The translations under genes and the position numbers were made by a program. Under the pieces are notes generated by a model. That model worked only from the letters and a program-made list of their open reading frames with translations, was not told the origin of the DNA and did no database searches. DNA of 64,000 nt from Fasciolopsis buskii (Eukaryota; Platyhelminthes; Trematoda; Plagiorchiida; Fasciolidae): assembly GCA_008360955.1 (NCBI GenBank), contig LUCM01005739.1:257431-321430 (forward strand), in the 5' to 3' direction. Shown in pieces: positions 15,173-28,700 of this stretch (position 1 is its first letter; each line of letters starts with the position of its first letter).

Positions 15173-15714
15173 GGACACATACACTTGTTCACTTGAGTAA
15201 CTTGCGGTATGTTACACACGCACACAATTAGGGGATTAATTTGATACAATTCTCAATCCCGAACGAGTAATCGACTGGCGTATTTTTCTGCCACCTCTCC
15301 ACCTTTAAGCATCAGATTTATCAGCTGGTTGGGTATGAACAGGAGGTCTGATTTTCTTCGAATTTTTGTGAAATCGATAAATGAAAATTTATTTGGTGTC
15401 ATGGATCCATAAAGTATGGCCAACTTACCAAATGGCCCTGTGCAAGTGATCGAGTGAAATTCGACCGAGAGCTTCATTGAATTTTCTCGCGCCAGTCTGA
15501 TCCCAAGTTGTAGATACCAGGTGAAAGTGGATGTCATCGAAATGCTAATCTCTATGAATCCATATGGGCCACATTAAAATAGGATAATTCTTTTCCGCTA
15601 GATTGTTGGTTAGCCGCCTATATGGACCATTTTTGCCGTTTACTTCTGGACGGGCATCTCATGAACGAGAAAGAATATACGCAAAGTGACGACGTGGATA
15701 GTGAATTTGTTGTT

Positions 15715-15855
15715 CTCAACAACATCAGTTCTCAGGAAGTGGGCCGCGGCCAGCAGAGGGCTGCCAAGTAAGGAAGTTGACCGACGGTGGGAGGATACGA
15801 ACCCGCGGCCTTCACGTCCGAACGCAACGACCTCATCCGTTTGGCCACCGCCGGC
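15715..15855 (-). repeat. tRNA-derived SINE, copy 1
   Basis: Read on the minus strand, this starts with a tRNA-like head: an A-box-like TGGCCAAACGG and a B-box-like GGGTTCGTATCC, followed by GGTCAACTTCC and a CTCTGCTGGCCGCGG body shared with the other copies. Both boxes sit at the spacing of an internal pol III promoter. The 3' tail is poorly matched after the GGCCGCGGCCC block, so this copy has decayed or lost its end. Confidence 0.8.
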
Positions 15856-18800
15856 TGACAAGTCGAATAATATTCGGACATTTGTAGTGTAACAGGAAAA
15901 GGAAGATTGCAAAAGATCTTGTTTTTTTAGTAAACCTGAGCGATGAGGTTCTGTGTGAAAATTGGAAACAGTCGTTTCATTACAATAGTTCGGGTCTGGA
16001 TCCTATTGTTCCATATTACAATTAACATTATTTCTTCGTGGTTATTTTCGGTTAGTAGGCAGACGATACTATCCAAACCAAACATTTCTGCATTTGTATA
16101 CTCTGCTCGGGATTGTCTGACTGAAGTATGACTTAGTTTGCTAGAGACATGCTGAGAAGAACAGTCAATCTGAGAATCACCGTGATTAATCATCCAAAAA
16201 TTTCTCCCTATTTGTCAAAGTCAGACTTCGGAAACAAGACCCATGTTTCCATCGGTGTGGCTTTTTATTTGAGTGCACGGGTGATATCGTGGGGTTCTCG
16301 TGGAATCAAACTTGGGATGTCGGGTTTGTTTTCATTATCCAAATTTCTTGCAGCTGTGTTTGAGACAACGAACAGGTGGTCACGATTTGAGTAAGTGTAG
16401 TTACGACAAACTAACTTACAAGCAACCGGTGTTCGAACTGCGAGCAAGTGAACGATGTGAGCGCAGGCTGTTTCAGATGAATGGACTACGGTGACTGGGA
16501 GTCTGATAGTATTTTATAGGTAAGATTATCAAGTACATTGAAATTACGCCCAATGTTAGGTCCCGCCAAAGCCTCTTTGCACGTCATTACTTTTATAAAT
16601 TGATTTTATGGATCCTGTCAGCGGATGGAAAATTCCCTTCAGCACACCGCATGACAGTGTGGATTGTTAAAACCAACTAAAGCGAACACGCAGCATTGCA
16701 AACATTGTGGGGCATATTGAAAGCAGTTCAAAAACAAATTGAGTTTGTAGGAATGGTGAATCAGATGAAATTCATCATCCTGAAGAAGTCGATACATCGT
16801 GAATTCACCATAAATACGTGTTTTAGCCAATTAGAATTATGCTTACTGTCATGTTCTATAAGTAAAAATACAAACAACGACTAAACGGACCCGGAACATT
16901 TTTGTTGAAATTCAACTGTGTATACAAAGTAACTTCGAAATCGGATTGCTAAGCCATCGTTTTGAAACATGACCCGGTGCTTTTTGGCAGTGAGAAAACT
17001 TACAAATCGCTTTGTGACAATAACCAGGGGACTAATCTTGTCCATTTCAAAAGTTTGTTACTACCCCCTTGGCTAATTTACGTATTTTGTACTGTGCCCT
17101 CAAATGTGAAAACTAACAATGCTTGGCCACTAGTTGTTTAAACAAATGCGATACCACCAGCCAATACTCTTCCAAGTCGTAATTTACTGATTATGAAATG
17201 GACAGTCTGCGAAGACAAGGACAAACAATTGTAAACGACCACTGAGAAATCCGTTTCGTTTTTGTTGATTCCGTTAAATTATTATGTCAAGTGTTAAATT
17301 TTCGGTTTTGATCCATTTGAACGTTGAACTTTGGAATGCAATGTCGGGCGATGAAACGACTTAGCAATCCGACAACAAACGGGGCCATTTAAAGGCATTG
17401 CTCTAGTCAGTCTGTTGGTATTGAATGAACTATGTCTATCATTCTGGCTGTCGACAGGAAACGCGAAACCGAGGTAAGGTGTTTTTATCGAGTAAGCAAC
17501 AATTCTGTTCAGTGCTCACGGTCCTTTGTGGAAGACTCATGCTGCAGATGATATGTCACAGGAATGGCAAATCAAATAATCTCCTTCTTGATTGAAAGAA
17601 ATCATTAGCATCGAACAGTTCGCTGTGATCTCAGATGATATGCTAGTAGTGCCTGGAGGCTTGAAATTTCAAGCATGTGTGTCTGTAAATTCTAGACCAA
17701 TAATAGATGGAGTTATTCGAATAAAAACAATGTCCAATGCCGTGTGTTTTATGGAAATACATATTTTCGTATTTCCGTAAGATGGATTACAACCTGGTCT
17801 AAGCCCTTTTGGGAAGGGTAATTGCCTATTACTTTTGTTCTAAGTTTCAAAGAAACCCTGTGACCACGAGTTACAAATCCTATTGTGTGGGCTGTCGAAT
17901 TGGATCTGTCACGTAATAGATTAAGTTTTGAAGACGAATTTGTAAAAAAAATTGTGCAGTTACTCCAATGATTTTCGGCCACCATAATCACCTAGATCGT
18001 TCTCCGTGGAAAACGTTATCTGCACCGCAGCAAACCAAGAAGCATGACCTTAGTGCGGAACATCTGCATTCGAGATACGCTAGAACGGCTTAGTAACTGT
18101 ACGAACTTCGATAGTCCCAAAATTCCCACTAATTTAATTTAGGAACTTCCTCCAACAGGCGTTGGATTTTGTCATATGTATGGGCACCTCATGACAGAGG
18201 TCCGTGTGTGTCGCCCTGTCTAATCTCTCGACTAGCTAGCCGATCGACCGTTTGCTTGCTCACAGATCCGCCCATTTAATTGATGATTAACTGCGGTATT
18301 GTGCTTGTGCCGATCGTGGTCTGATTATTTTACCTCTTTCGTCACGACCAAGCCTGTGTTGTGATCGACCGGTCAGTCTACTCTTCCTCATCCTCTTGAT
18401 AGGATCTAAATCGATCGAATTATAATCCGATCAAGCTGGGACTACGAGGATGGACAAAGAATGAAGGGGTAGATGAGCAAGTGGATATTATCCTCCAACG
18501 GAGCTGCCTCAGAACTCGTTGATCTGCGCTGAAATTCCTACCCTCCCCCGAACACGGTTAATTATCCGCCAGGCGAAATGGTATCTCTGATCGTCGTTGT
18601 CGTAAGGGTGCGGAGAAGTTTGGAAACCCCAAAGGGATGCGAAGCGTAAGTGAATCGCTTTGGTTATTATAAAAAGAGAAACTCGTTTTGTTTGTGTGTT
18701 ACGGGTAGCCAGATGCGAATCGTGTGAACACGTTTCGTGTGCTTGTGTGAGTCGGCCTGGCGATCACGTTCACTTGGCGAAAGATGACAATGGTGGCTTG

Positions 18801-20186
18801 TCGACTGCTGTTAAACTGGGTGTCCATCCAGCTTGTTCATGCATCAGTGGAGAACGAATAGAGATGCATGATCGGACAGAACAGAGAGTTTGCTCACAAC
18901 GTGAGCTCACAACGGTCCTATTCCCCTTGCAACTCAGTTTCTAACAAATCCGATGGGTGCGGGAGGCGTGTTTATCCACCCGGTTGTGAATAGTAACTCA
19001 TTGTGTTCCAACCTCACTCCAGGGGTTTTAGCTTTGGCTATATCATCATTTTGAACAGGCGAAGTGGGGAATTTCCCTAGAAATTTCATTTTTCAATTCA
19101 TCTGCAATCCTGCTAGAGATCAGCAGATTTGATGAAATGCACGAAAGGCAATGATTCCAGATCGGTGATAATGTCACATCTGTCAAAGAATAGAGTTGAG
19201 TCCATGATACGTTGTGACGGTGCGACTGTTGTTTGCAAATCGGCCTACACGAATTCCCGTTGGATTTACACCACAACGATTAATTATTATTATCTGTTAT
19301 CTTTTCCTTCCTTTACTAATGAAATAACAGTGTACATGGTCTTCAAAATGAGGATCACAGCCAATAAGAGAGCTGTCAAATGTGAGCGCTTGAATTTATA
19401 GTTCACAATTTAAAAGAGAACTAACTTTTGCCTAGTTTGAAAATTGAGGAATTTGTGATTCGAAATATACAGAACTAGCTTTGATTTCCATCTCAGTCAA
19501 CTAAGGTGCCCCAGAATAGCTATGAACGGTTCATTTACCATCCATTATTCGGCATAACAGGTCTCCTTTTCCATAGAATGCTATCCGTTCAGTGATCCCT
19601 TATTTTGTTAGACAAGTTAGAATTAAGACACCACAGGTGAGTAGTTGACCGTCTGCACAGATGACACCCCAGACTCCGGTCCCGTTCGAGGCCAACGGAT
19701 AAATAGTGAGTTCCGATGTCGCATGAAAGCTTGTGCTACTTGTTTTTTAAAGTAAAAAATGTGAGGACAATGTCAGCATGGTGCATTCTTCTCATGAAGA
19801 GTTTAATTAGAGTTTTTCCTGGACTAGTGGAAATTCCTGAAATGTTTCATCATGCAGAATTATCACTAAGTACATTATCAGAAAACGGAGCTGTCTGATC
19901 CCCGTCGATAATAATCATTAACTATACATAACCAAAGCACGCCAAATGGGACGCGAACGGGAGATGACGAACTGTGACCTAAACGTTTTGACCGTATACT
20001 CAACCTACTAAGGCCTCTCTCTAAATCTTCTACTACTAACACGAAGAAGGAACTGAATTGGTTGCTCAGTCTGAAAAACGAGTGGAAGAATAATTGATCC
20101 AAGTAGATGGGCTTCAACTCAGCTGTTCCCCACTGCATTGTGGTCAGGTTCTTGCCAGAACCAAATCCTTTGGTTGAGAACTCTAA
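15856..20186. other. No recognisable gene apart from SINE copy 2
   Basis: 18.1-18.95 kb is somewhat richer in GC and CpG than its neighbours, and a Cys-containing frame lies at 18,660-18,944. Nothing in it is recognisable. Confidence 0.55.
19291..19395 (-). repeat. tRNA-derived SINE, copy 2, old 5'-truncated
   Basis: Only the body and tail are present. The minus-strand tail (TTTCATTAGTAAAGGAAGG then AAAAGATAAC) and the body before it align with the copy at 56.6 kb, with many substitutions. The tRNA-like head is missing, as in a typical 5'-truncated old insertion. Confidence 0.6.
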
Positions 20187-20563
20187 TTGCTCTTCAACTT
20201 AGGGGCTGGAGGCCCTAGCAGCACACATCCATCAATCCCCATGATTTACACGCCTACAAATAATTCCATACTGCATCGGTCGTTGCGCCGGGTGATCAGG
20301 ACCGCGCTGCTCATTGCATCGACCGCAGGTGTGGGTAATGATAAGTATGCTACTGCTCAGAGTTCCCTCTCTTATTCACCCTGTCTCTTCTGTCTCCAGC
20401 CCAATCTCTTTGCCAGTCCCGCCTACCCACAATGTCCCCACTACTCACACGCCCTATTCCCGCAACATTTCTTTATCACATAGTGTAGTAGGTGGTTTTC
20501 AGTCTGTTAGCTCACATTTTCTCAAGCATCGTCAGCCTCTGAATCTCGGCTGCTTCAATGTGC
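20187..20563 (+). mobile_element. 5' part of an RTE-type LINE ORF, cut by assembly gap
   Basis: A frame rich in Ser, Pro and Thr ends PLNLGCFNV right at the N run. LGCFNVRT-like wording is the start of the apurinic-like endonuclease domain in RTE-type non-LTR retrotransposons of flukes. The S/P-rich leader before it also fits such elements. Sequence after the gap does not continue the endonuclease, so the gap is probably longer than its 13 Ns. The function would be target-primed retrotransposition; this copy is incomplete as assembled. Confidence 0.6.
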
Positions 20564-20576
20564 NNNNNNNNNNNNN
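20564..20576. other. Assembly gap (13 N)
   Basis: A run of N interrupts the LINE-like frame. The flanks do not read as one element, so the true gap length is unknown. Confidence 0.95.
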
Positions 20577-23500
20577 ATCATGAAGACTGTTCACTAAGTC
20601 AGCCAATCTATTCATTTTCGGACTCACATCTCTTGTTTCCAACCGACACCATCAACCGGTCATTGTTATGGAATAATCTTTTACTTATTCTTTCTAAGGG
20701 TTATTTGTTTAACCCGTTTGAATGCCTCCGCCAACTCATGTGCGGAATTTCGTGATTGTGTGAGTAGCCGATTTTTATATAGTGAACTTTAGTCGATTTC
20801 GTTTATAACCAACGTTGGGCTGTCCGCTTACCGATATCAAAGCGGCGACATTGCATATATGTTCCGCCGACGGTTCCCAAGGCGAAATCCACCTCCCAAT
20901 GAACGACATTTAAATGTAAATTTCCCTTTTTTCGTCTTCAGATAGAAATGGTCTGGGAATTTACCCCAAATGATTCTGGTTGCCACGATCTATGTCCAAT
21001 AAGAGCAACCTAATCCGATGCACAAGCCACCTGCTGGTCTTCAATTCCATGAATGTAACAAAAGTGTGCGGCATTTGGCTTACATGTGCACGGGTGGCTC
21101 AACGTGTGTGTGCGTTTACGGGCACACTAAGCTAACAGTCGACACTTACACGCGAAGCAATGGAGATGATCGTGAGTGCTAACCGAACGTAAGCTTGACT
21201 ATTCAATGGATCTACGATGTCAAATGTTCGTGGAATTCACATTGCACAGTAATATTACAGTATTTTAGTAATTTTACTTTCATGTGCTCTAGACTTCTGA
21301 ATGAGTTTTTCCGACTGCTGCAGTATTCAAACACGGAGCAATATTCGCTTCCGATTCTTATGGTGGAGATTGCTTGACCCTCGTTGCAGTGTCAGGCTCA
21401 CCTAAACGTTGAATTTATTGCATGGAATGTCAAGGAAGCATCTACTTTGTTGGGATCTATCAGGTTTTGTCTTCGTGCGATTCACTGTTCGAAATGGTTT
21501 CAAGTTTACACAGAAAGTTTGATCACACGGCGACTAGTCACGTTTGTTAAACCGAATCTCAGGAATCGGGTTAACCAAGATGGTTCTCGATGACACATCA
21601 TCATTGAAGGTATCGTGCCACTGGTTTCTTTCGTCATCTACTAGGGGTTTGGAAATTGTGCTGTCGCACCGTATAATTCCCGTTGTCTTTCTAGGTCATC
21701 TACTCCTATCGCACTAGAGTAATTATACCAACTAGTATTTGTCACTGCAACAAGAAACCGGTAAGCCAGTGAACTGTCCCACGTAAACCACTGAATCCTT
21801 TCTGAGCCGAGTGGAAATTAACTCGCTGCATCAATGAGGTGATCCTGGGTTGCCGATTTGCGACTGATCACAATTTCCGAGGTGTTATGCGCTAACCTTA
21901 CAAACAGCTGACAATATCCGAGTTGGTAACAACATGGAAAGTAGGTGTGAATATCCGTTTTCGTCCTTATTTGTAAGAAGTGTGATTACGTACGACGGAA
22001 TCGCAGGTGTGAACGAATGAAGGGGTAATCTGCGTGAGTAATTTCACACTTGCCACGGCAACGGTGATTCCGGTCGACAATTACGAATCCACTTTTCACG
22101 TGGTTTTATGGTTTTAACGAAGGTAAAATGTTCTAGATAAAAATTCCGGTTTAGCTTCTTCGAGTCCTCGTTTGGTTGTACCCATACTGGACACTGATGA
22201 TGATCATGACAATTTGTCGTAAAGTGATCAATTATTCGGTCTGTGAGAGAATGAACAACCAAGTCGAATGAAGCTTTATTTATTTTTCTCTTCGTTCGTG
22301 GTTTTTTTAATCTTATATATTGGGCTATTTTTGCTAGTTTATCTTAATTCATTGGCGAGAGGTGAAGAATGCTGCCGATTGTCTCTCATCTTCCTCCTTC
22401 ATTATTACTGAAATCAAAATGTCCATTTCCCGGGTAGGCATGGTGGCCAACAGAGGACTATCACATGGGAAGTTGACAGGCAATGGGAAGATTCAAATTG
22501 GCGCTCGTCGCACTGAGACGCCCCGATGCTGGCTCCTTGACCACCGCCGGTCGACAGTTATGATTCACATTCGTCTAGTATGAAAATGTTCTTTCGGTTG
22601 ATTCTACTACATTTCTGTCTATGATTAAGTCTAATGAGCAATCGATTGTAGTCTTGCCCATTTCGCGACTGATCACTCAATCACTCATGGCTGGCATCAC
22701 TAGTGCTTTAGTGTTCAGAAGCTTGAATGATTTATTTTGTTCGTCTATTTCTGATTCCATGGTTGTCAGTTTTTGCTTGCAGTTCACTGTCAAGGGTGCT
22801 CAAATGATGTGCTCTTCTCTTTTCGACCGCCCGTTTCCTTTAGCACACTGGTTAGTCTGCTATAAAACGGGAATTCACAAAAAGTTCTTTAATAGTACAC
22901 AACATTCACATTGATACATTTCTCCAAAAAGTTCTCGAGTCGTCCAATGATGCCAATGAAAAGCGATATTTTTAACAGATTTTTTTATTTGACTCTCTTT
23001 CGATTGACATCCATTGACAGATTTCATTTCACTTATTTAGAATCCATTTTCCCAGCACGGCACATATGGGTTGAAAATGTCAACTCACATGACATTTAAG
23101 TTTTCCACTTTGGGCCATTGGTTTACCTGCTGTTTCTTTTTGTTCGATTTTCTCTGAGGGATCAAGAGACTGTACGTGTGATTCAGTCTGATTTGTCTGT
23201 CGACTGATTCTATTAAAGAGTTACAAATAATATTAGTATTTGAAATGGTCGTTTTTTGTTCCGAGCGAACGGGGTTGACATTTTAACGCCACAAGTTTCG
23301 GTGCATGAATGGCAAGATCTCCAACCGCAATTTGTGAACGGCTTTCGTCTAAAAGTCAAGAACAACCCTCAGGTAGAGAGGATTTAGTCCAAAGCTGGCG
23401 TTCCTTATTGCTATTGATGTTTGATGCGGTTGAGCGAAAAAAATCCCGAGAAGTCGACAACAGCCTCACGGCCATTAACAATCAGCAGGTAATCTCTTGT

Positions 23501-24972
23501 TCATTTAGAATCGGAAAACCGACGCGTAAACCAAAATGGGAATGTACAAGTAAAGAGATGATCAAACAAGTACACCCCCCGGGCTACTTACAAAATGGAG
23601 AACACCAGCAACTGTGAAATCTGTCGCGCGCTGTTGCCAGAATTTTAGTCCTTCATCCATACCTGGTACTAACTACAAATGAAATTGGAATTGTTACGAC
23701 TTCCAGTGTGTTTGCTCCGTAGCAAATAAATAAACAATCGATCAGTGGTATTATTATGTAATGTGAAATTTAGTAGGTAATTATATTGATCAAAAGTCTT
23801 TGTATGGCAGCGAAAGCAGAAATTAATTTTTTTGGTTACTTGTGAAGAAATCAAACAATGTCAAATTTCAAGTTTGATTATAATTTAAGGGAAAAATGTA
23901 ACCCAATGAAATTATTCGCCTTGAAATTCATTCATCTTGATGTCATGATTACTTAACTATCAAAAATGTTCGCACAGGATCCACGAGGCAACGAGTAAGT
24001 CAAAGGGCCCCCAATTACTGATCGTTTGTGATCTGTGTATTATGTTAAGCATGGACAGTTAGTAGCTTTGTACTAAACATACCGGCATGTGAACTGCACT
24101 TTTATCCGATCAACAGTTGACACGTTAAGATCTTAGAAATGATATGCAAAGTTTGTCTGTGTGAAGTCCCTTTAGTTCGATCTTTCAGGACCTAGAACCG
24201 GTTAGGCAAATGCAGTCTTAGGGATGGCCCAGGACGTCGTTTATTTTGATTTTTGTGATCAGACTGTTGGGTAAGCCAATGGGTCTTTGCTATATGCACT
24301 GGTGGGTTTCTACCTGGTAGCCTGTGTGTATTTATCAGCAAGGAGCACCGCAGTCCTCCGTCGTTGGAGAACTTGATATATAATGAAACTCCAGTTGCAT
24401 TATGGCTCATGACAAGCAAATCGTTTCTTTAGTTTAACTGTCTTCTTTTTCGATAACGCACTGATTCGCAGAAAACTAGTGCTACCAGTCCTAACCTCGG
24501 GACATCAGATTTGGTACCTGCCATCACACTTAACATTCTCTGTCATTCAATAGAAGAGGCATTTAGCAAATACTTATTAATGAACCAGAATGGTCTGGCG
24601 AACTGTCAAGATAAATAGTGTAATGTATCTGAAGGAACCACAATTGAAATCTATCCAGGTAAGCCGCTTGCAGCTACTTGCCACAGTCCATTTTGGGACA
24701 TTTCTTTTCCTCATTGTGTAAGTTATGACTCCTAATCCACGTCGTCTATTAAAATTGTTTTCGTGTGCGTAACGGCTTGAAAATACATTTTATATCGCAT
24801 AGCAAACAGATCGCTATTAGATGCTAGAAAAACAACTGAGGGCCAAAACCCCGATTTTGCGGTGCTCATCCTACGTTTCGCGGTTATCCAAAAAATATTC
24901 TGAGTCAATTATTAAGTCTCAAAGCATTCCCCATAACAGCAAGGTGATAAGCATGTTACGGAATGGAATCAC
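20577..24972. other. No recognisable gene apart from SINE copy 3
   Basis: A 102-codon frame at 23,309-23,617 contains a CAG/GTAATC donor-like site near 23,489, but no acceptor or domain supports an exon. Confidence 0.55.
22387..22550 (-). repeat. tRNA-derived SINE, copy 3, diverged
   Basis: On the minus strand it starts CCGGCGGTGGTCAAGGAGCC. A weakened B box (TTTGAATCTTCC) follows, then the GTCAACTTCCCA and CTCTGTTGGCCACC body blocks. The tail matches TTTCAGTAATAATGAAGGA. It is full length but considerably diverged, so an old copy. Confidence 0.65.
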
Positions 24973-25175
24973 TATGAACAAGGTGCTTGAAAGGGGGGAG
25001 TTGAGTGGTACAGAAATCACCAAACGCTGAAACGTGATTTATACGCCCAAACGAAAATAAAACTAACACGGATGGAAATGCTAGATGCCCGAAGTACAAT
25101 CCGCTCTTCCGTCGACATTACGTTTACGCCCATCACCTACACGTTGGAGGAGAACTGTAATCCAACGTCAGATGC
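24973..25175 (+). repeat. 203-bp direct repeat, copy A
   Basis: It runs from TATGAACAAGGTGCTTG to CCAACGTCAGATGC. It is identical to copy B except for two substitutions (CATTACG against CATGACG, CTGTAAT against CTGTGAT). An unresolved base (N) lies two positions after its end. No protein is recognised in it. Confidence 0.95.
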
Positions 25176-25176
25176 A

Positions 25177-25177
25177 N
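25177..25177. other. Single unresolved base (N) at the repeat edge
   Basis: The N lies directly after repeat copy A, as if two contigs had been joined there. Confidence 0.9.
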
Positions 25178-25579
25178 TAGTGAGGGAGCGCGCTGGCAGG
25201 TGAAAGACTCAGATGACCTCCGCAAGAGCTCAAAGAGCCCAATTGAGAAATCAACCATGAAAACCGAATGGATTATAAAAAAATGCCTCGTTATTTACCA
25301 CTCACTTGATCAACAAAGTTCAAAGCCAGTTCAATCAAGAGCAGTCCCCTGAAGCACCGCTGAACGCATTATCGACCGACACAAGTGTGAAAGTCGGCAC
25401 AAGGTCGAGCGAGCTAATGCCAATCACGCGTATCCCATGCTGCGCCCAACTCATCGTGAAGCGTAATTCCAGCTCCTCAAGGCTGGTAAAACCTTATTAA
25501 CTTTGAGTATTAGGGAGAGTTCAACCATTCGAATAAATTCCTCGTTTCTGCCGGACAGAAAGCCTCATGTAGCGTTAGA

Positions 25580-25782
25580 TATGAACAAGGTGCTTGAAAG
25601 GGGGGAGTTGAGTGGTACAGAAATCACCAAACGCTGAAACGTGATTTATACGCCCAAACGAAAATAAAACTAACACGGATGGAAATGCTAGATGCCCGAA
25701 GTACAATCCGCTCTTCCGTCGACATGACGTTTACGCCCATCACCTACACGTTGGAGGAGAACTGTGATCCAACGTCAGATGC
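25580..25782 (+). repeat. 203-bp direct repeat, copy B
   Basis: Second copy, offset by 607 bp from copy A, same orientation. The 404 bp between the copies and the outer flanks are not shared. There is no target-site duplication, and no primer-binding or polypurine signal that would make these LTRs. Confidence 0.95.
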
Positions 25783-28700
25783 GAATATTAATTCCGCCGT
25801 TTTTTGTCTAGGGTCCTGGAGGGCAATATGATATTAAAATTTTAGTATTCCTTCCAGTGTCTTTCCACGAAATTGGCCATAGGTGCATCACTCGATTCCC
25901 TCAAATCAACTTTTAGCAGACTAGAAAATGAACGAGGTGACTGTTTACAATCACGATTTTAACGAAAGTAAATGTGGTTGCAGTACATATATTACGAAAA
26001 ACACGTCTCTTTAATACCCACGCTTTGTAAAGTAGTACGAAATATCAGTATAGAGTGAATGTGTCCAGGATTTTACGAAACAGAGACAACAAGATCAGAT
26101 TTCGAATACCCCGGGAAAATAAAATTTGTGATCGTGGTGATCTTATAAGATGTGAACGCGGATCTGCGTGGACAGAAGAAAAAACAAGGTGCAGATGTCG
26201 CCTGTTTTGTAGAAAGTTGAAACGACTGGTGTAGCCATTATTCTGTTTTAACAGTTTCAGTCATTATGAATAAATTTGCGGGGACAAAAGAGATCCAGTA
26301 TCGTGGATAATTTGGCCAACGGTACCGTGAAAGTTCACCGTGCTTTCAGATAGGGGAGATACCACCGGATGCCGCCTCATCCGACAATGGTATACCAATT
26401 GCAGGGATACAGAAATTGTGAGGTACCGGCTGCAAAGGGCAAGGAGGGAAAAAATAGGCAATCATTTTAGCGTATGAAATATATTGATGGTCAAATTCCA
26501 TGTTTGTACTCACGTCTACATAATACCGGGGGGAATCTGAAATAATGCCATAACCTTAATTGACCGATTTATCATGGCGTTAGTCCGAACAGTAGATTTT
26601 CGTGTACACATGTTCGAATTCATTCAGACACACACATATGTCGATGCTCATTTGGATTGCTTTCCATAAGTTTTCAACTATACCATAGATTTCTGCAAAA
26701 GAAGAAAGCTGGAAAAGCGTACGTGCATTAAGTTGCACTCATACTGAAAGTTACTCTTTTTATCTACCCAGGTTACAATGGAGCTTGCTCCTGTCTTTTT
26801 TCCTTGCTCTCAGAATCCCCTGGCTCATTCAGGTATGCGGGAAAATTGATAAATACAACGAGAATACAGGAAGGGCATAAACTTTAAGCGATCAGTTGAA
26901 TGCAAAGACCAAAAAGACGGTACACCATATGTAGGCTGGGTTGGGTTTGCAAACATATGCATGAAACACTTCTCATGCACAAGCAAAATCAGCCTCAATC
27001 TGAATGAAACAAAACACGACTGTGAGCAGCCAACCCGTCCCAGGATGCAGAAATATCGACGGGAGAACACGTTGATATTAGAGAGAAGCAAATGACACGT
27101 TGCTTAAGATTCAAATGCGTCAGACTATGGATTCGAAAAAACTAGTTTCGCGTCTTTTAAATACAGTGGAGAATGGGGAAACCAAAGTTTGTTGCGGCTT
27201 TTTGTGACACATTGTCTCGGCTAACTCATTCCTGAGAATGGGGAAAGCACTGGGAATGAATAATAGGACTCAACTGGTTTAAATCAAATCTTCACAATCT
27301 GCTACCCTGCTGGAGATTGAAAGGTTCCTCATTCACACAAAGTCGTGACGGGTTTCACAAATTTCATGAGTGCCTGGAGCAATTTGTCATCATTTTTCCT
27401 ACTTGATTCGAATAATCGTAAAACTGAGCCGGTCGATTAAAACAGGTCGAATATTTTACACGTCGGCAGATTTGTCTACTTTCAGTTCTTTTCGATGAGC
27501 TCCCTCGGTAAAGTGAAACTCAAATGGAAAGGAGACGGTACAGTGTTCTCTTAAGTCCCCTTTTCGGGTCGATGTTCTCTTGACCGATCCGCAAATGTCG
27601 CGTATTTTCCCAAGGCCACAAAAGATGCTGGCTGGTCAGTGGAATTGTGAGGGGTGCAAATCCATTCGTCGTCTACGACGGTTTGGGTTTGGATTATCAA
27701 AATTTCTCGCAACTTTGATGATGGCCGATTGAAGAAAAAGACAACATCCCCTTCTAGGATCGGCAAATGTCTGCGCGAAAAACAAGCTAAACGAAACTGT
27801 AGTCCATTTAAATTTATCACAGTTGTCAAAAGATACAAGTGCAACAGAACATCGAAATAGGGTGCCGGGGTCCGAGATGGAAATTTATTTTCATACACTG
27901 GACTTTGATTAACGGATGTTTTCTTAGCCATCACTGGTTGGGAAAAACAAATAGCTTTACATCATGGGATTCTGTGCTGAGTCGATTGCGGATCACTACT
28001 GTCATTCGCACACCTGAACAGTAGATCGTCACGTGTTCCGATCAGCCAGTTCGAAATGGCCAACTTATTCCGGTTTAATGGTGTGCTTTTTTGGTTGTGT
28101 GTGTATGTACGTTCTGTTGTTCATAAACGAGTTTTGAGTAAGATGCGATTGAATATTTGTGCAAGTGAGGTCAATCAAAGGTCAACTAAAATTGTGGACC
28201 ATCCTTTCTCTTCTTGGGGGGAGCGAGATGCGATAGACCACATATTACGTCGGTGTCATACTTGCATTCACACACAAATCCAAACACGCCCCGATTGCCT
28301 ACTGGAGAGAGTGGCCAGTCACGTACAAAGGTGGTGTAAATTGGGCCTGGTCCACGAAGAAAGACAGTGAGCACCTCATGCTGACGGGACCAACAGACCG
28401 CGTTTGAACGTGTCAATCTAAAGACTGCTCATTTTGTTGAGCATTGAAGAAGTAAGTCGCGGCAAAAGCGTGTAATTACATCAAGATCAATACCTGATTA
28501 ACTATGACACTTTGTCTAATGACAGCCACGCCCGTTTTCAGGTGGATAGCGTTTAGAGCTGAGATGACAAAAATATGTGGGCAGGCCAAGACGGTTCATT
28601 TGCACACATCAGACATCCAACGAACCCTCCTCGAGGTCGTATACATTGCCAGCCATCGATCAAAACAAAGGGCTAGGATAGCAAAGGCAACGTAGAATGA

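Larger units (their letters stand above)
9485..15714. other. No recognisable gene
   Basis: Short frames only, plus CT/CA microsatellites at 14.6 and 15.2 kb. No RNA gene, SINE or retroelement motif seen. Confidence 0.6.

Noticed and set aside
23309..23489. Coding exon ending at CAG/GTAATC
   Set aside because: No convincing acceptor or domain; donor-like strings are common by chance.
24973..25782. LTR pair of a miniature retrotransposon
   Set aside because: The repeats share flanking bases beyond TG...CA and have no target duplication, primer-binding site or polypurine tract.
27551..27934. 127-codon minus-strand frame
   Set aside because: No recognisable motif, membrane segment or neighbour supports it; chance length.
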